Assembly (NCBI RefSeq): GCF_902809845.1
Contig: NZ_CADDWI010000007.1
Coordinates: 279,439-343,438, forward strand
From: Chelativorans sp. Marseille-P2723
Lineage (GTDB): Bacteria; Pseudomonadota; Alphaproteobacteria; Rhizobiales; Rhizobiaceae
Reading direction: 5' to 3'
DNA: 64,000 nt
Every line of letters starts with the position of its first letter. Position 1 is the first letter of the stretch. A model generated the notes under the pieces. That model was given only the letters and a program-made list of their open reading frames with translations. It was not told the DNA's origin and did not search any database. The translations under genes and the position numbers were made by a program. Below are positions 1 to 9,201 of the stretch, piece after piece.

Positions 1-1
1 A

Positions 2-574
2 CGTGCCAACGAAATCGTCGAACTCACGTCGGGGCGCGAGAAGCGCAACGCACGCACGGCCGGATCGCGCCGGCGCTACGACGCCGGCACCGGCGTTCGT
101 TCGCTGGAGGATCTTTACGAGGTGATTGGGTTTTTCGAGGCGCGACGCGGATCGCTTCATGCCTTCCGTTTTCGCGACCCTTTCGACATGAAATCTTGCG
201 CACCACATCTGACACCATCTGCTTTGGACCAGCCGATTGGCATCGGCGACGGAAGCCAGAACCGCTTCGCGCTCATCAAGACTTACGGTGAAGGGCCGGA
301 TGCCTATCAGCGGCGCATAGTGCTGCCGGTCCCGGGAACGGTGCGCGTTGCAGTCGCCGGAGTGATGAAAGCGGAAGGTCCCGACTTCACCGTCGATAAT
401 GGAACAGGCGAGATCGTCTTTGGGCCCGGCTCCCTTCCCGGTCGGGAAGAGGCAGTGACTGCGGGATACGAGTTTGACGTTTCCGTGCGCTTCGACACCG
501 AGCGACTGACAGCGAGCATAACCGCTTTCAAGGCCGGGCAAATCCCCTCTATTCCGCTTGTGGAGGTACTTTGA
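2..574 (+). CDS. GTA/phage DUF2460 tail protein, 5' end outside window
   Basis: The reading frame is open from base 2, so the start codon lies upstream of the window. About 190 C-terminal residues are visible. The stretch ending in EARRGSLHAFRFRDPFDMKS is typical of the DUF2460 (TIGR02217) family, the product of gene 12 in Rhodobacter capsulatus-type gene transfer agents. That protein is a structural component of the distal tail or baseplate. The stop codon shares one base with the ATG of the DUF2163 gene, and the next genes follow in canonical GTA order, which supports the call strongly. From this fragment I cannot tell whether the particle is a functional GTA or a related prophage. Confidence 0.88.
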   Translation, partial: RANEIVELTSGREKRNARTAGSRRRYDAGTGVRSLEDLYEVIGFFEARRGSLHAFRFRDPFDMKSCAPHLTPSALDQPIGIGDGSQNRFALIKTYGEGPDAYQRRIVLPVPGTVRVAVAGVMKAEGPDFTVDNGTGEIVFGPGSLPGREEAVTAGYEFDVSVRFDTERLTASITAFKAGQIPSIPLVEVL

Positions 575-1461
575 TGGCAAACATTTCTCCAGCCTTCGCC
601 GCACATCTGGAAGGGGAGGTGACATCGGTTTGCCATTGCTGGCGGCTGGTGCGCAAAGATGGAAAGGTGATGGGGTTCACAGACCATGACCGCATCATTC
701 TTTGCGATGGCACGGAGTTCAAGCCGGATAGCGGATTTGCTGCAAGTGAAGCCAGAAAGTCACTGGGACTTGCGGTCGACACGGTGGATGTGGAAGGCGC
801 ATTATCGTCGGCGGATATCCAGGAGGCGGACATTCTGGCCGGCCTCTATGATGGTGCCACCGTCGAGACCTTCCTAGTCAACTGGCAGGACCCGGTCCAA
901 TTCGCGCGCCTTCGCCGCGCCGTTATCGGGCAACTCACCCGGCGTGACGGGCGTTTCCTGGCAGAGCTTGAAAGCCCTGAGCGGGCGCTCGATCAGACCA
1001 GCGGGCGCACCGTGCGGCGTAACTGCGACGCCGAACTTGGGGACAGGCGCTGCGGCCTCATTCTCGATGCACCGAAATATAAAGGGGAGGCCGTGGTCGT
1101 TAAGGTTGAAGGAAGCAGCATCACGGTTTCGGGCCTTGATGCATTCCAGAGCGGCTGGTTCAGCCATGGCGTTGCAACCTGGATCTCCGGCAAAAGCGCG
1201 GGACGCCGAGAGCGGATATCCGCTCACCGCAATAGCTTGGAAGGCACGGTTCTCGACCTTTGGCGAGAACAGGCAGCCGGGGTCGAGGTGGGAGATACGA
1301 TTACCGTTATTGCCGGGTGTGACAAGCGGTTTGCAACCTGCAAGGCGAAGTTCTCCAACTCGGAGCGCTTCCGCGGCTTTCCGCATTTGCCTGGAGATGA
1401 CGCGGCCTATGGATATGTCGTGGAAGGCGATCGTTTCGATGGCGGGCCGCTGGTCGAATGA
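574..1461 (+). CDS. GTA/phage DUF2163 family protein (gene 13-like)
   Basis: This 295-residue protein has the length and layout of the DUF2163 / phage BR0599-type family, encoded between DUF2460 and NlpC/P60 genes in GTA clusters. The N-terminal part includes CHCWRLVRKDGKVMGFTDHD, typical of the family. Four cysteines cluster around residues 150-160 (RRNCDAELGDRRCG), with more near residue 250 (GCDKRFATCKAKF). This resembles the C-terminal metal- or disulfide-forming segment of the family. I chose the ATG at 574, which overlaps the previous stop by one base, rather than the in-frame TTG three bases upstream. The role is presumably in the tail hub, acting in the assembled particle. Confidence 0.88.
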   Translation: MANISPAFAAHLEGEVTSVCHCWRLVRKDGKVMGFTDHDRIILCDGTEFKPDSGFAASEARKSLGLAVDTVDVEGALSSADIQEADILAGLYDGATVETFLVNWQDPVQFARLRRAVIGQLTRRDGRFLAELESPERALDQTSGRTVRRNCDAELGDRRCGLILDAPKYKGEAVVVKVEGSSITVSGLDAFQSGWFSHGVATWISGKSAGRRERISAHRNSLEGTVLDLWREQAAGVEVGDTITVIAGCDKRFATCKAKFSNSERFRGFPHLPGDDAAYGYVVEGDRFDGGPLVE

Positions 1462-1916
1462 GCACGTCTGATATTGCCGCAGCGGCAAGGCCGGAGCAGG
1501 TTATTGCCGAGGCACTGAGTTGGGTCGGCACACCCTACCGGCATCAGGCAAGCCGTAAAGGGGTCGCCTGCGACTGCGTTGGCCTACTGCTCGGCATCTG
1601 CCGGGGGCTCTATGGCAGGCAGCCGGTGTCACCCGGCCCTTATACGCAGGACTGGTTGGAGGCGGGAGGCGAGGAACGCCTGCTGGATGGAATGCGTCAG
1701 CATTTCATTCCCTGCGGTGATGCGCTCCTGCCGGGCAGAATTATCGTGTTTCGGTGGCGACCGCACTTGCCGGCCAAACATCTTGGCATTCTGACAGGGC
1801 CGACTGCTTTCGCGCATGCCTACGAAGGACGAGGCGTGCTCATATCGCGGCTGGTCCCGCAATGGCGCCGGAGGATCGCCGGTGTCTTCGAGTTTCCAGC
1901 GTCTTTGAAGAGATAG
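1458..1916 (+). CDS. NlpC/P60 family peptidase, GTA gene 14-like
   Basis: A 152-residue NlpC/P60 cysteine peptidase, the cell-wall hydrolase carried by the GTA tail to cut peptidoglycan peptides during DNA delivery. The likely nucleophile is Cys40 in ACDCVGLL and the likely catalytic histidine lies near residue 109 in KHLGILTG. The opening segment ALSWVGTPYRHQ is standard for the family. The start overlaps the DUF2163 stop (ATGA), showing translational coupling. The giant host-specificity gene begins four bases after its stop. Family assignment is firm. The exact bond cut cannot be read from the sequence. Confidence 0.9.
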   Translation: MSTSDIAAAARPEQVIAEALSWVGTPYRHQASRKGVACDCVGLLLGICRGLYGRQPVSPGPYTQDWLEAGGEERLLDGMRQHFIPCGDALLPGRIIVFRWRPHLPAKHLGILTGPTAFAHAYEGRGVLISRLVPQWRRRIAGVFEFPASLKR

Positions 1917-1920
1917 GTTC

Positions 1921-4900
1921 ATGGCAACCATCGTTCTGCAGGCCGCCGGCGCCTTTCTAGGCGGGGCGTTCGGTGCTTTTGGCACGGCTATCGGCTCGGC
2001 GGCCGGTGCAGTCGCCGGCTATGTTGTCGACCGGGCCCTTCTAGAAAGCACACGCCGCTATGAGGGACCGCGGCTTGCTGCGGCGCGCCCGTTCACCGCC
2101 GAGGATGGAGCGAGCTTGCCGCGCCTTTACGGGACGGTGCGCGTTGGCGGTACGCTCATCTGGGCGACACGCTTTGAAGAAAGGCGCACGACAGAGCGGC
2201 AGGGCGGCAAGCTCGGACCAAAGGTGACCACTTACTCGTATTACGCCAATGTTGCTTTCGCGATCTGCGAAGGAGAAATAGCCGGGGTGCGCCGCATCTG
2301 GGCTGATGGGCGGGAAATAGACCGAGACCGGTTTGAGATCCGCATCTATCGCGGTACCGAGGACCAGCTACCCGACCCTCTTATCGAAGCAAAGCAGGGG
2401 AAGGGAAACGCGCCTGCATATCGAGGCACAGCCTATGCGGTGATCGAGCGTTTTCCCATCGACGACTATGGCCGGCGAATCCCGCAGTTCCATTTCGAGG
2501 TCATGCGTCCGGCTCGGGAACTCAACGAACGCATCCGGGCGGTCACGCTCATACCAGGCTCCACCGAATATGGGCTTTCGCCAACGCTCGTGACGCAGAG
2601 GGTGGGGCCGGGCGAGACTGCTGCGGTGAACCGTCATAACCGCTACGCCAGGACGGATTTCGAGGCGTCGCTAGACGAGCTGCAGGCACTCTGCCCGAAC
2701 CTGAAAACGGTGTCGCTCGTGGTTACCTGGTTCGGCACAGACCTGCGTGCGGGCGAATGCAAAATACGTCCCATGGTGACGCGGAACGATCCCAAGGGGT
2801 TTTCTGCACCCTGGCTCGTTTCAGGTGTCAGCCGACAGCAGGCCCACGTCGTTTCCACCGCCCTCGGGCATCCCGCATATGGCGGAACGCCAACAGACAG
2901 ATCAGTGCGTGAGGCTATAGCGGCCATTCGCGCGAGAGGTCTGAAGGTGGGGCTTTATCCCTTCGTCATGATGGATGTGCCGGCGGAAAGCGAACTGCCG
3001 AGCCCCTATGGCGAGCCTTCACAGCCGGCCTATCCCTGGCGCGGGCGTATCACTTGCCACCCCGCGCCAGGCAGGCAGGGCACACCCGACAAGACGGCGG
3101 CGGTACGTGCGCAGATCGCAGCGCTGGCAGGGACAGCGGCGCCGGGGCAGTTTTCCCGGCAGAAGGATACGATCTCATTCAATGGCACTGCGGATGAATG
3201 GAGCTACCGCCGATTTGTGCTTCACTATGCGCATCTGGCTATGGCAGCAGGAGGTGTGGACTCCTTCCTGATCGGCTCGGAACTGCGAGGGTTGACGACC
3301 CTGCGTGACGGCTACAACCGCTTTCCCTTTGTGGAACTGCTGGAGAACCTTGCCTCGGAGGTCCGGGGCATTCTCGGTGAGAAGGCCGCCATTACCTATG
3401 CAGCCGATTGGAGCGAATATTTCGGCTATCACCCGCAGGACGGTTCGGGCGACGTCTTCTTCCATCTAGACAGCCTGTGGGCTCATCCTGACATCGATGC
3501 CGTCGGAATCGACAACTACATGCCACTATCTGACTGGCGGGACGCGGACACCGATGGCAGCAATCCCGACGGGATGACGACACCCTATGACCTTCCGGCT
3601 CTGCGTGCCGGGATCGTATCTGGCGAGGGCTATGACTGGTTCTATGCGTCCATTGCAGACAGGGTCGAGCGAAAGCGGACACCGATTATCGACGGCGCCT
3701 ATGGAAAGCACTGGGTCTTCCGCAACAAGGATCTGGTGAGCTGGTGGTCGAACCATCATTACAACCGCATTGCAGGTGTTGAAGAAGCTGCCCCGACCGC
3801 ATGGGTGCCCAAATCAAAACCTTTTCACTTCACCGAACTGGGCTGCGGCGCGGTGGACAAGGGGCCAAACCAGCCAAATGTCTTTCCCGATGCGAAATCA
3901 TCGGAGAGCTTCTCACCATATTTTTCCAATGGTGGCCGTTCCGATCTCGCGCAATACCGCTTCCTCCAGGCGCATTATCTGCACTGGCTAGAGGGTGGTC
4001 AGGAGGCCAATCCGGTTTCCCCAATCTATGGCAGCCGGATGGTGGATGTGGACGCGATCAGCCTCTGGGCCTGGGACGCACGTCCCTATCCGGCCTTTCC
4101 CGTCTATGCCGACATTTGGAGCGACGGGGCCAACTGGTCGCGCGGGCATTGGCTTAACGGAAGGTTAAGCGGCATATCTGTCGGCGCGCTGATCGACATG
4201 ATCCTCGCCGATCACGGTCAGCCGCCGGCGGATACAAGCCGGGCCGACGGGATGGTCACCGGCTACATCGTTGCAGATCCGACAACGGCGCGTGCCGCCA
4301 TCGAGCCCATCGCTAGACTATTCGGCCTTGGCGTGCTCAACGGCGATGACGGGCTTGTATTCGCCAGCGAGGGAGCGGGGGTCGGAAAGGCGCTGGTCCT
4401 GAACGATTTGGTAAGGGCGCAAAGCAGCGGGACGGTGGAACGGCAGCGCGAGCCGGACCATGCACTACCCGCCTCGGCCCAACTGGACTTCCGCAATCCG
4501 CTGAACGACCACCAGTCGGCAACCGCAAGCATTGCATATCTTAACGCAGGAGGTACCGGTACAAGTTTCATCAGTTTTCCCGGTGTCCTGCCGACGGGCG
4601 AGGCGGAAAGGCTTGTGCGCGACCTGCTGCGGCGGACGTGGGATGGACGCGAGCGCGTCCGCTTTGCAGTGCCTGCAACGGAGCGGCGAGTGGAGCCGGG
4701 AAGCATCGTTCGACTGCCGGGTGTGGCTTTGGGGCCCGAATATCTGGTGACGGAGGTGGAGGACGGTCTTACACGTCGCGTAGATGCGCGGCGCATAGCA
4801 AGGGTGCCCTCGTCGCCCGCGCGTGAGGAGGAGAAGGGCGAGGAACGGGTGGGCACTGGCAGGGAGTTCACCGTCAGCCAGCCGGAGGCGCTGTTTCTCG

Positions 4901-5817
4901 ACTTACCTTTGCGTTCGGCAACGGATGCGCCAGAGGATCAGTTCCGCATTGCGGTGCATGCCGTTCCATGGCGGACACAGGCAGTGCTGGTCTCGCCGGA
5001 GGAAACGGGCTTTGCCTTGCGCGCGACAGCGCCGGAGCGGGCTGTAATCGGTGCTTTGGAGAGCAGCCTTCCGGGAGGAAGAGTCGAAGGCCGGTTCGAT
5101 CGCTCCTCAGGCCTTACTGTCCGGCTCCTTAGCGGCGAGCTGTATAGCGTTTCGCGGCTGCAACTTCTCAACGGCGCCAATGCTGCCGCAATCCAATCTG
5201 CTGCGGGCGTCTGGGAGATCGTGCAGTTCGAGGAAGCGGAGGAGGTAGAGCCCGATCTATGGCATTTAACAAACCTTTTGCGGGGTCAGCTTGGTACAAA
5301 TGACGCAATGTCCGCCGGGGCGAAAGCTGGAGCGTCCTTCGTGTTGCTGGATGATGCCGTCACCCCGGCAGGATTGACCGCCAGCGAGATCGGCCTGGAT
5401 CTGAACTGGCGCATCGGACCGATGGCCTATGATATTTCGGGCGAGAACTACCTGCCAATGACCGGGCGAGGCGGCGAGCGCGCCTTGATGCCCCTATCGC
5501 CAGTGCACCTGAGAAGCAGGGTCGAGGGCGGGGACCTCCACCTTTCCTGGCTGCGGCGCGGGCGGATCGATGCCGATAGCTGGCTGGCTGAAGATATCCC
5601 GCTTGGTGAGGAGAGAGAGGAATATCGCATTGAAATCGCCCCGGTAGGCGGCAGTCCGCGACGCATTGCGACTGTCTCGTCGCCGGAATGGATCTATAGC
5701 GCCGACATGCGGTCGGCGGATTTTCCCGAACCGAGCCAAATCGAGGTCACGGTCAGGCAAATGAGCGTTGCAATAGGCGCAGGCCTGCCTGCACGCACAA
5801 TCCTGTCCCTGCCTTAG
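1921..5817 (+). CDS. GTA host-specificity / TIM-barrel tail protein (gene 15-like)
   Basis: This 1298-residue protein has the size and position of GTA gene 15, the large tail-tip or host-specificity protein with a glycoside-hydrolase-like TIM barrel. The N-terminus is glycine- and alanine-rich (AGAFLGGAFGAFGTAIGSAA), as in homologues. A phage tail module with segments such as RLYGTVRVGGTLIWATRFEE follows near residues 60-90. The barrel region holds ITYAADWSEYFGYHPQDGSG and FTELGCGAVDKGPNQPNVFP around residues 490-660. The C-terminal third resembles phage tail 'putative tail protein' domains. It is the last large gene of the tail operon and sits directly behind the peptidase gene. No internal stop or frameshift is visible. 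Confidence 0.9.
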   Translation: MATIVLQAAGAFLGGAFGAFGTAIGSAAGAVAGYVVDRALLESTRRYEGPRLAAARPFTAEDGASLPRLYGTVRVGGTLIWATRFEERRTTERQGGKLGPKVTTYSYYANVAFAICEGEIAGVRRIWADGREIDRDRFEIRIYRGTEDQLPDPLIEAKQGKGNAPAYRGTAYAVIERFPIDDYGRRIPQFHFEVMRPARELNERIRAVTLIPGSTEYGLSPTLVTQRVGPGETAAVNRHNRYARTDFEASLDELQALCPNLKTVSLVVTWFGTDLRAGECKIRPMVTRNDPKGFSAPWLVSGVSRQQAHVVSTALGHPAYGGTPTDRSVREAIAAIRARGLKVGLYPFVMMDVPAESELPSPYGEPSQPAYPWRGRITCHPAPGRQGTPDKTAAVRAQIAALAGTAAPGQFSRQKDTISFNGTADEWSYRRFVLHYAHLAMAAGGVDSFLIGSELRGLTTLRDGYNRFPFVELLENLASEVRGILGEKAAITYAADWSEYFGYHPQDGSGDVFFHLDSLWAHPDIDAVGIDNYMPLSDWRDADTDGSNPDGMTTPYDLPALRAGIVSGEGYDWFYASIADRVERKRTPIIDGAYGKHWVFRNKDLVSWWSNHHYNRIAGVEEAAPTAWVPKSKPFHFTELGCGAVDKGPNQPNVFPDAKSSESFSPYFSNGGRSDLAQYRFLQAHYLHWLEGGQEANPVSPIYGSRMVDVDAISLWAWDARPYPAFPVYADIWSDGANWSRGHWLNGRLSGISVGALIDMILADHGQPPADTSRADGMVTGYIVADPTTARAAIEPIARLFGLGVLNGDDGLVFASEGAGVGKALVLNDLVRAQSSGTVERQREPDHALPASAQLDFRNPLNDHQSATASIAYLNAGGTGTSFISFPGVLPTGEAERLVRDLLRRTWDGRERVRFAVPATERRVEPGSIVRLPGVALGPEYLVTEVEDGLTRRVDARRIARVPSSPAREEEKGEERVGTGREFTVSQPEALFLDLPLRSATDAPEDQFRIAVHAVPWRTQAVLVSPEETGFALRATAPERAVIGALESSLPGGRVEGRFDRSSGLTVRLLSGELYSVSRLQLLNGANAAAIQSAAGVWEIVQFEEAEEVEPDLWHLTNLLRGQLGTNDAMSAGAKAGASFVLLDDAVTPAGLTASEIGLDLNWRIGPMAYDISGENYLPMTGRGGERALMPLSPVHLRSRVEGGDLHLSWLRRGRIDADSWLAEDIPLGEEREEYRIEIAPVGGSPRRIATVSSPEWIYSADMRSADFPEPSQIEVTVRQMSVAIGAGLPARTILSLP

Positions 5818-5837
5818 TTCTAGTGAAGGAGAGCGAA

Positions 5838-6044
5838 ATGACGGAACTGAAACCCTGGTATCTGTCCAGAACCATCTGGGCCTCGCTGGTCACGATAGGA
5901 GCGGGGCTTGGCGGGATCTTCGGGCTGCCTGCGAGTGAGATCGACAACGCCGCGCTGGTGGATACGTTGCTGCAAGCGATTACCGCCGCCTCTGGTCTTA
6001 TTGCCATCTTCGGGCGGCTGAAAGCTTCTGCACGTATAGGTTAA
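5838..6044 (+). CDS. small two-helix membrane protein, holin-like
   Basis: A 68-residue protein starting MTELKPWYLSRTIWASL with two hydrophobic stretches, roughly residues 12-30 and 43-62, split by a short polar turn. Proteins with this WYLSRTIWAS start are often found near phage or GTA genes in Hyphomicrobiales and are usually left as hypothetical or holin-like. I chose the ATG at 5838 because a GAAGGAGAG ribosome-binding site precedes it. An in-frame GTG at 5823 would add five residues but lacks a good site. It lies 20 bases after the tail gene and before a strong hairpin, so it probably closes the tail operon. The holin role is inference. Confidence 0.65.
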   Translation: MTELKPWYLSRTIWASLVTIGAGLGGIFGLPASEIDNAALVDTLLQAITAASGLIAIFGRLKASARIG

Positions 6045-6056
6045 ACGCTGGACGGA

Positions 6057-6087
6057 AAAGAGGGGCGGCAACCGCCGCTTCCTCTTT
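6057..6087 (+). terminator. hairpin closing the GTA tail module
   Basis: A nested inverted repeat: outer arms AAAGAGG (6057-6063) and CCTCTTT (6081-6087), inner arms GGCGG (6064-6068) and CCGCC (6072-6076) with a CAA loop. There is no long T-run after it, so it is a hairpin of terminator type rather than a textbook intrinsic terminator. It sits 13 bases after the last gene of the module. Confidence 0.5.
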
Positions 6088-6134
6088 GCCGATTGTTCAT
6101 TCCCCATTCAGACGGGTTGGGCTAAAAAGCCGTT

Positions 6135-6431
6135 ATGATGAAATTCAGCTCACAAATACTTCGCGCGGCCTGTGGGGCGATAACAGTCGCGTTGCTGGTG
6201 CTCGACGCCTTCATGCATCCAGCCTTGGCTGGCAATGCCCTGCTTTTTGCCCAGGGCGCTCCCGACTGCTATGCGATCGGCCAGCGCATTGCTGCCCAGC
6301 AGGGCGGCAGGCTTGCCCGTGCCGCCGCGGAGTCCCAGGGCGGCAATACGGTCTGTAGGATCGTCATCCTTGTGCCAGGACGGGAGGGCGAACGGCCTAG
6401 GCGCACGGAGCTTGTCGTTCCGGCGGGGTAG
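6135..6431 (+). CDS. feuN: small periplasmic protein upstream of FeuPQ (FeuN-like)
   Basis: A 98-residue protein with a signal peptide (hydrophobic core about residues 11-28, probable cleavage after ALA near residue 32). The mature part is short and basic with two cysteines (PDCYAIG and NTVCRIV) that could form a disulfide. Its form resembles small PepSY-like periplasmic proteins. It stands just ahead of the FeuP/FeuQ-like pair. In Sinorhizobium meliloti, FeuN is a small exported protein in this position that restrains the FeuQ sensor, so this is the natural candidate. The call rests mainly on position and export signal. Two adjacent in-frame ATGs (6135, 6138) are possible starts. Confidence 0.6.
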   Translation: MMKFSSQILRAACGAITVALLVLDAFMHPALAGNALLFAQGAPDCYAIGQRIAAQQGGRLARAAAESQGGNTVCRIVILVPGREGERPRRTELVVPAG

Positions 6432-6511
6432 ATGTTCTAGCGATGCCTCTTCAGTTTTCCTTTCGGGTACGGGGCAGTTTACCACCATTTCGAGCGTAAG
6501 CGAGTGGGTGC

Positions 6512-7177
6512 ATGCGTATTCTCGTCGTCGAGGATGACAATAACCTGAACCGGCAAATCTGTGAGGCCCTGAGCGATGCGGGCTATGTGGTTGACCGCGC
6601 ATTCGATGGTGAGGAGGGCCACTTCCTGGGCGATACGGAGCCATACGACGCTGTGGTACTGGATCTCGGGCTGCCGCAGATGGACGGCATCAGCGTAGTG
6701 GAACGATGGCGGAGGGACGGCCGGACCATGCCGGTGCTCATTCTCACCGCCCGCGACCGGTGGAGCGACAAGGTTGCGGGGATCGACGCCGGCGCGGACG
6801 ATTATGTGACCAAACCGTTCCATATGGAGGAGATTCTTGCGAGGCTGCGCGCGCTTATCCGCCGGGCCGCCGGACATGCCTCTTCGGAGCTTTTTTGCGG
6901 CCCGCTGCGGCTGGACACGAAGGCAGCCAAGGCGGACATTAACGGGATTCCGCTGAAACTTACCTCGCACGAATACCGGATGCTCGCCTATCTGATGCAC
7001 CACAAGGATTCGGTCGTTTCGCGCACGGAATTGGTCGAGCACCTCTATGACCAGGATTTCGATCGTGATTCAAATACAATAGAAGTCTTTGTCGGGCGGT
7101 TGCGGAAGAAGCTCGGCCTTGACCTCATAGAGACGGTGCGCGGGATGGGATACCGCCTGCGCGAGCCGGATGCCTGA
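6512..7177 (+). CDS. feuP: FeuP-type OmpR/PhoP-family response regulator
   Basis: A 221-residue OmpR-family regulator. The receiver domain (residues 1-115) has the acidic pair VVEDDNN, the phosphoacceptor Asp51 in VVLDLGLP and the conserved Lys in YVTKPFH. The winged-helix DNA-binding domain (about 125-220) ends with EVFVGRLRKKLG and VRGMGYRLR. Sequence features such as LTARDRWSDKVAGIDAGADD match rhizobial FeuP. In rhizobia FeuP controls cyclic glucan export genes and has been linked to iron uptake. The stop overlaps the kinase gene by eight bases, so the two are co-translated. A feuN-like gene lies directly upstream. Confidence 0.82.
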   Translation: MRILVVEDDNNLNRQICEALSDAGYVVDRAFDGEEGHFLGDTEPYDAVVLDLGLPQMDGISVVERWRRDGRTMPVLILTARDRWSDKVAGIDAGADDYVTKPFHMEEILARLRALIRRAAGHASSELFCGPLRLDTKAAKADINGIPLKLTSHEYRMLAYLMHHKDSVVSRTELVEHLYDQDFDRDSNTIEVFVGRLRKKLGLDLIETVRGMGYRLREPDA

Positions 7178-8588
7178 AGGACCGCAAGGTCGGACGAAAC
7201 GAGCCTGGCCGCAGCTTCGCGAGCTGCCGCGAATGCTCACATTCCGGGTCATCGCTTTTTCCTCGATATGGGCGATCATCGCGCTCGTGGTGATCGCCAC
7301 CGTCATCTCTACGCTATTTCGGCAGGTCAGCCAGCGCGGTTTCGAGACCGTCCTTTCAGCGCATCTGTTCAACCTTATCGCATCGGTCAGTGCCTCTGAA
7401 ACGGGGTGGCTGGCGGGTAACCCGAACCTTGGCGACTTGCGCTTTTCGCAGCCTCTTTCGGGCTGGTACTGGTCAGTCGAGCCGACGATGGAAACGCTTA
7501 ACAACGAACTCCGCTCGCCTTCGCTAACGGAGCCGGTACCTTCCCCGCCGCTGGCTGCCGTGCCGTTCGACAGGAGCTTTCAGCGCCGTTATCTCGCTGT
7601 GGGGCCGGGTGGCGAAGATGTCCAGGTTCTTGAAGCGGAGGTCGTGCTCGGCGAAGGTGACCGCATCGCACGCTTCCGGATCATGGGTAACCGCAGCGAG
7701 TTGGAAGAAGAGATTGCCGAGTTCGCGAGGCAGCTCTTTATCTATCTTGCGATCTTCGGCCTTGGGATGGTTGCCATCAATGTCTTTGCGATTCTGGTGG
7801 CGCTGAAGCCCCTGAGCGGCATCCGCCGAGCACTGGCCAATATCCGCGCCGGTACAGCCGAGAGGCTGTCAGGCCCGTTCCCGGCCGAAATAGAGCCATT
7901 GGCGGAGGAAACGAACGCTCTCATCGAGAGCAATCGGCGCATCATAGAGCGCGCGCGAACACAGGTCGGAAACCTTGCCCATTCGCTCAAAACGCCTCTG
8001 GCGGTGCTGATGAATGAGGGAAGGGCGCTTGGTGATGAACGCGGGGCTCTAATCTCCTCTCAAGCCTCAGCCATGCAGAACCAGATCGACCACTATCTTC
8101 AGAGGGCCAGGGCCGCTGCTCAACGCAACACACTCACCGCCCGCAGCCCGGTGAACCATACGCTGAAACGGCTTGCTCGTGTTGCGGAGAAGCTTAACCC
8201 GGACAAGCATCTTACCCTTGTGCTTCCGAACGACGATGTGGTCTTTGCCGGTGAGCGTGAGGACCTTGAAGAGATTGTTGGGAACGTTTTGGAGAATGCA
8301 ACGAAGTGGGCCCGTGCGCATGTCAGCCTGACCTTGCAGGCTCCGGTAGGTGCAGAGGCGGGAAGGTCAGGCTTCCTGATCGCGATTGAGGATGACGGTC
8401 CGGGAATTCCGGAGCGTTATGCGCGCAGGGCGTTGCAGCGAGGAAGACGACTGGACGAATCGAAGCCCGGAACCGGCCTGGGGCTTTCTATTGTTGCTGA
8501 CATCGTGGAGGATTACAGTGGAAACGTCCTGCTGGAGCGGGCGCAGCTTGGAGGGTTGCGGGTGGAGATTATCCTTCCGGCGGCGTAA
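7170..8588 (+). CDS. feuQ: FeuQ-type PhoQ-family sensor histidine kinase
   Basis: A 472-residue inner-membrane sensor kinase. Membrane segments lie at about residues 27-48 and 190-212, enclosing a periplasmic domain of about 140 residues. A HAMP linker follows. The H-box is NLAHSLKTPLAVLMNEGR near residue 270, where SLKTP replaces the commoner ELRTP and fits the PhoQ/FeuQ group. The N-box contains NVLENATKWA, and the ATP lid has DDGPGIPE and GTGLGLSI. The gene overlaps feuP and presumably phosphorylates it. A periplasmic FeuN-like partner would act on the sensing domain. The assigned ATG at 7170 is the first good start in frame. Confidence 0.82.
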   Translation: MPEGPQGRTKRAWPQLRELPRMLTFRVIAFSSIWAIIALVVIATVISTLFRQVSQRGFETVLSAHLFNLIASVSASETGWLAGNPNLGDLRFSQPLSGWYWSVEPTMETLNNELRSPSLTEPVPSPPLAAVPFDRSFQRRYLAVGPGGEDVQVLEAEVVLGEGDRIARFRIMGNRSELEEEIAEFARQLFIYLAIFGLGMVAINVFAILVALKPLSGIRRALANIRAGTAERLSGPFPAEIEPLAEETNALIESNRRIIERARTQVGNLAHSLKTPLAVLMNEGRALGDERGALISSQASAMQNQIDHYLQRARAAAQRNTLTARSPVNHTLKRLARVAEKLNPDKHLTLVLPNDDVVFAGEREDLEEIVGNVLENATKWARAHVSLTLQAPVGAEAGRSGFLIAIEDDGPGIPERYARRALQRGRRLDESKPGTGLGLSIVADIVEDYSGNVLLERAQLGGLRVEIILPAA

Positions 8589-8671
8589 TTTCTTCGACAA
8601 ACTTCCGACATAGATGGGCTATAGTCACGCTGTCGCTCACAGGTTGCGGATTTCAAGGGGCTTCTGAAGCA

Positions 8672-9097
8672 ATGAAATTTCCTGCGATTGCCGTGTTTGC
8701 GGTCGCACTTTCGGCCTGCACCTCGACGGCAACGGTACTCCCGTTTGCGCCGGGCCCCGATGGCTTTGCCGACAAGGAGAGTGAAGCCCAGGTTGGTGGT
8801 ATCGTAGGGGGCGGCCTGATCGAGGGAGACATCAGGACTGATGTGCCGCGGCGGACGCTCCGGGCTGCGATAGAGGCCGAATACCGGGCGCTGGAGGCGA
8901 CCCCCGCTGGCCAACAGGTTGCCTGGGTGGACGAGCGCAATGGCAATCGCGGAAACGTCACGGCCGCCCAGCCTTATCAGGTCGGCTCGCAGGATTGCCG
9001 CTCCTATAGTCACTCCTTCGAAGTTAACGGGACATCGCAGACGGTCCGTGGTACAGCTTGCCGCAATCCTAATGGAAGCTGGACACTACTCGAGTAA
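8672..9097 (+). CDS. RT0821/Lpp0805-type surface lipoprotein
   Basis: A 141-residue exported lipoprotein. The N-terminus is a lipoprotein signal with lipobox LSAC, giving a lipidated Cys at residue 16. The mature region has a glycine-rich patch (GGIVGGGLIEG). The C-terminal part (QDCRSYSHSFEVNG, VRGTACRNPNGSW) is typical of the RT0821/Lpp0805 or 17-kDa surface antigen-like group. Two cysteines in that domain are conserved in the group and may form a disulfide. The function is not established for the family. The gene follows feuQ by 83 bases on the same strand and could share its transcript. Confidence 0.7.
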   Translation: MKFPAIAVFAVALSACTSTATVLPFAPGPDGFADKESEAQVGGIVGGGLIEGDIRTDVPRRTLRAAIEAEYRALEATPAGQQVAWVDERNGNRGNVTAAQPYQVGSQDCRSYSHSFEVNGTSQTVRGTACRNPNGSWTLLE

Positions 9098-9201
9098 CCC
9101 GGAGGCCCACACCCCGAAGGATCCGAAAGACGCGGCATCACGGCAAAAGGCCGCACACGGTTCGTGTTGGCAGCGACGGCCAGTATGGATATTGAAGACA
9201 C

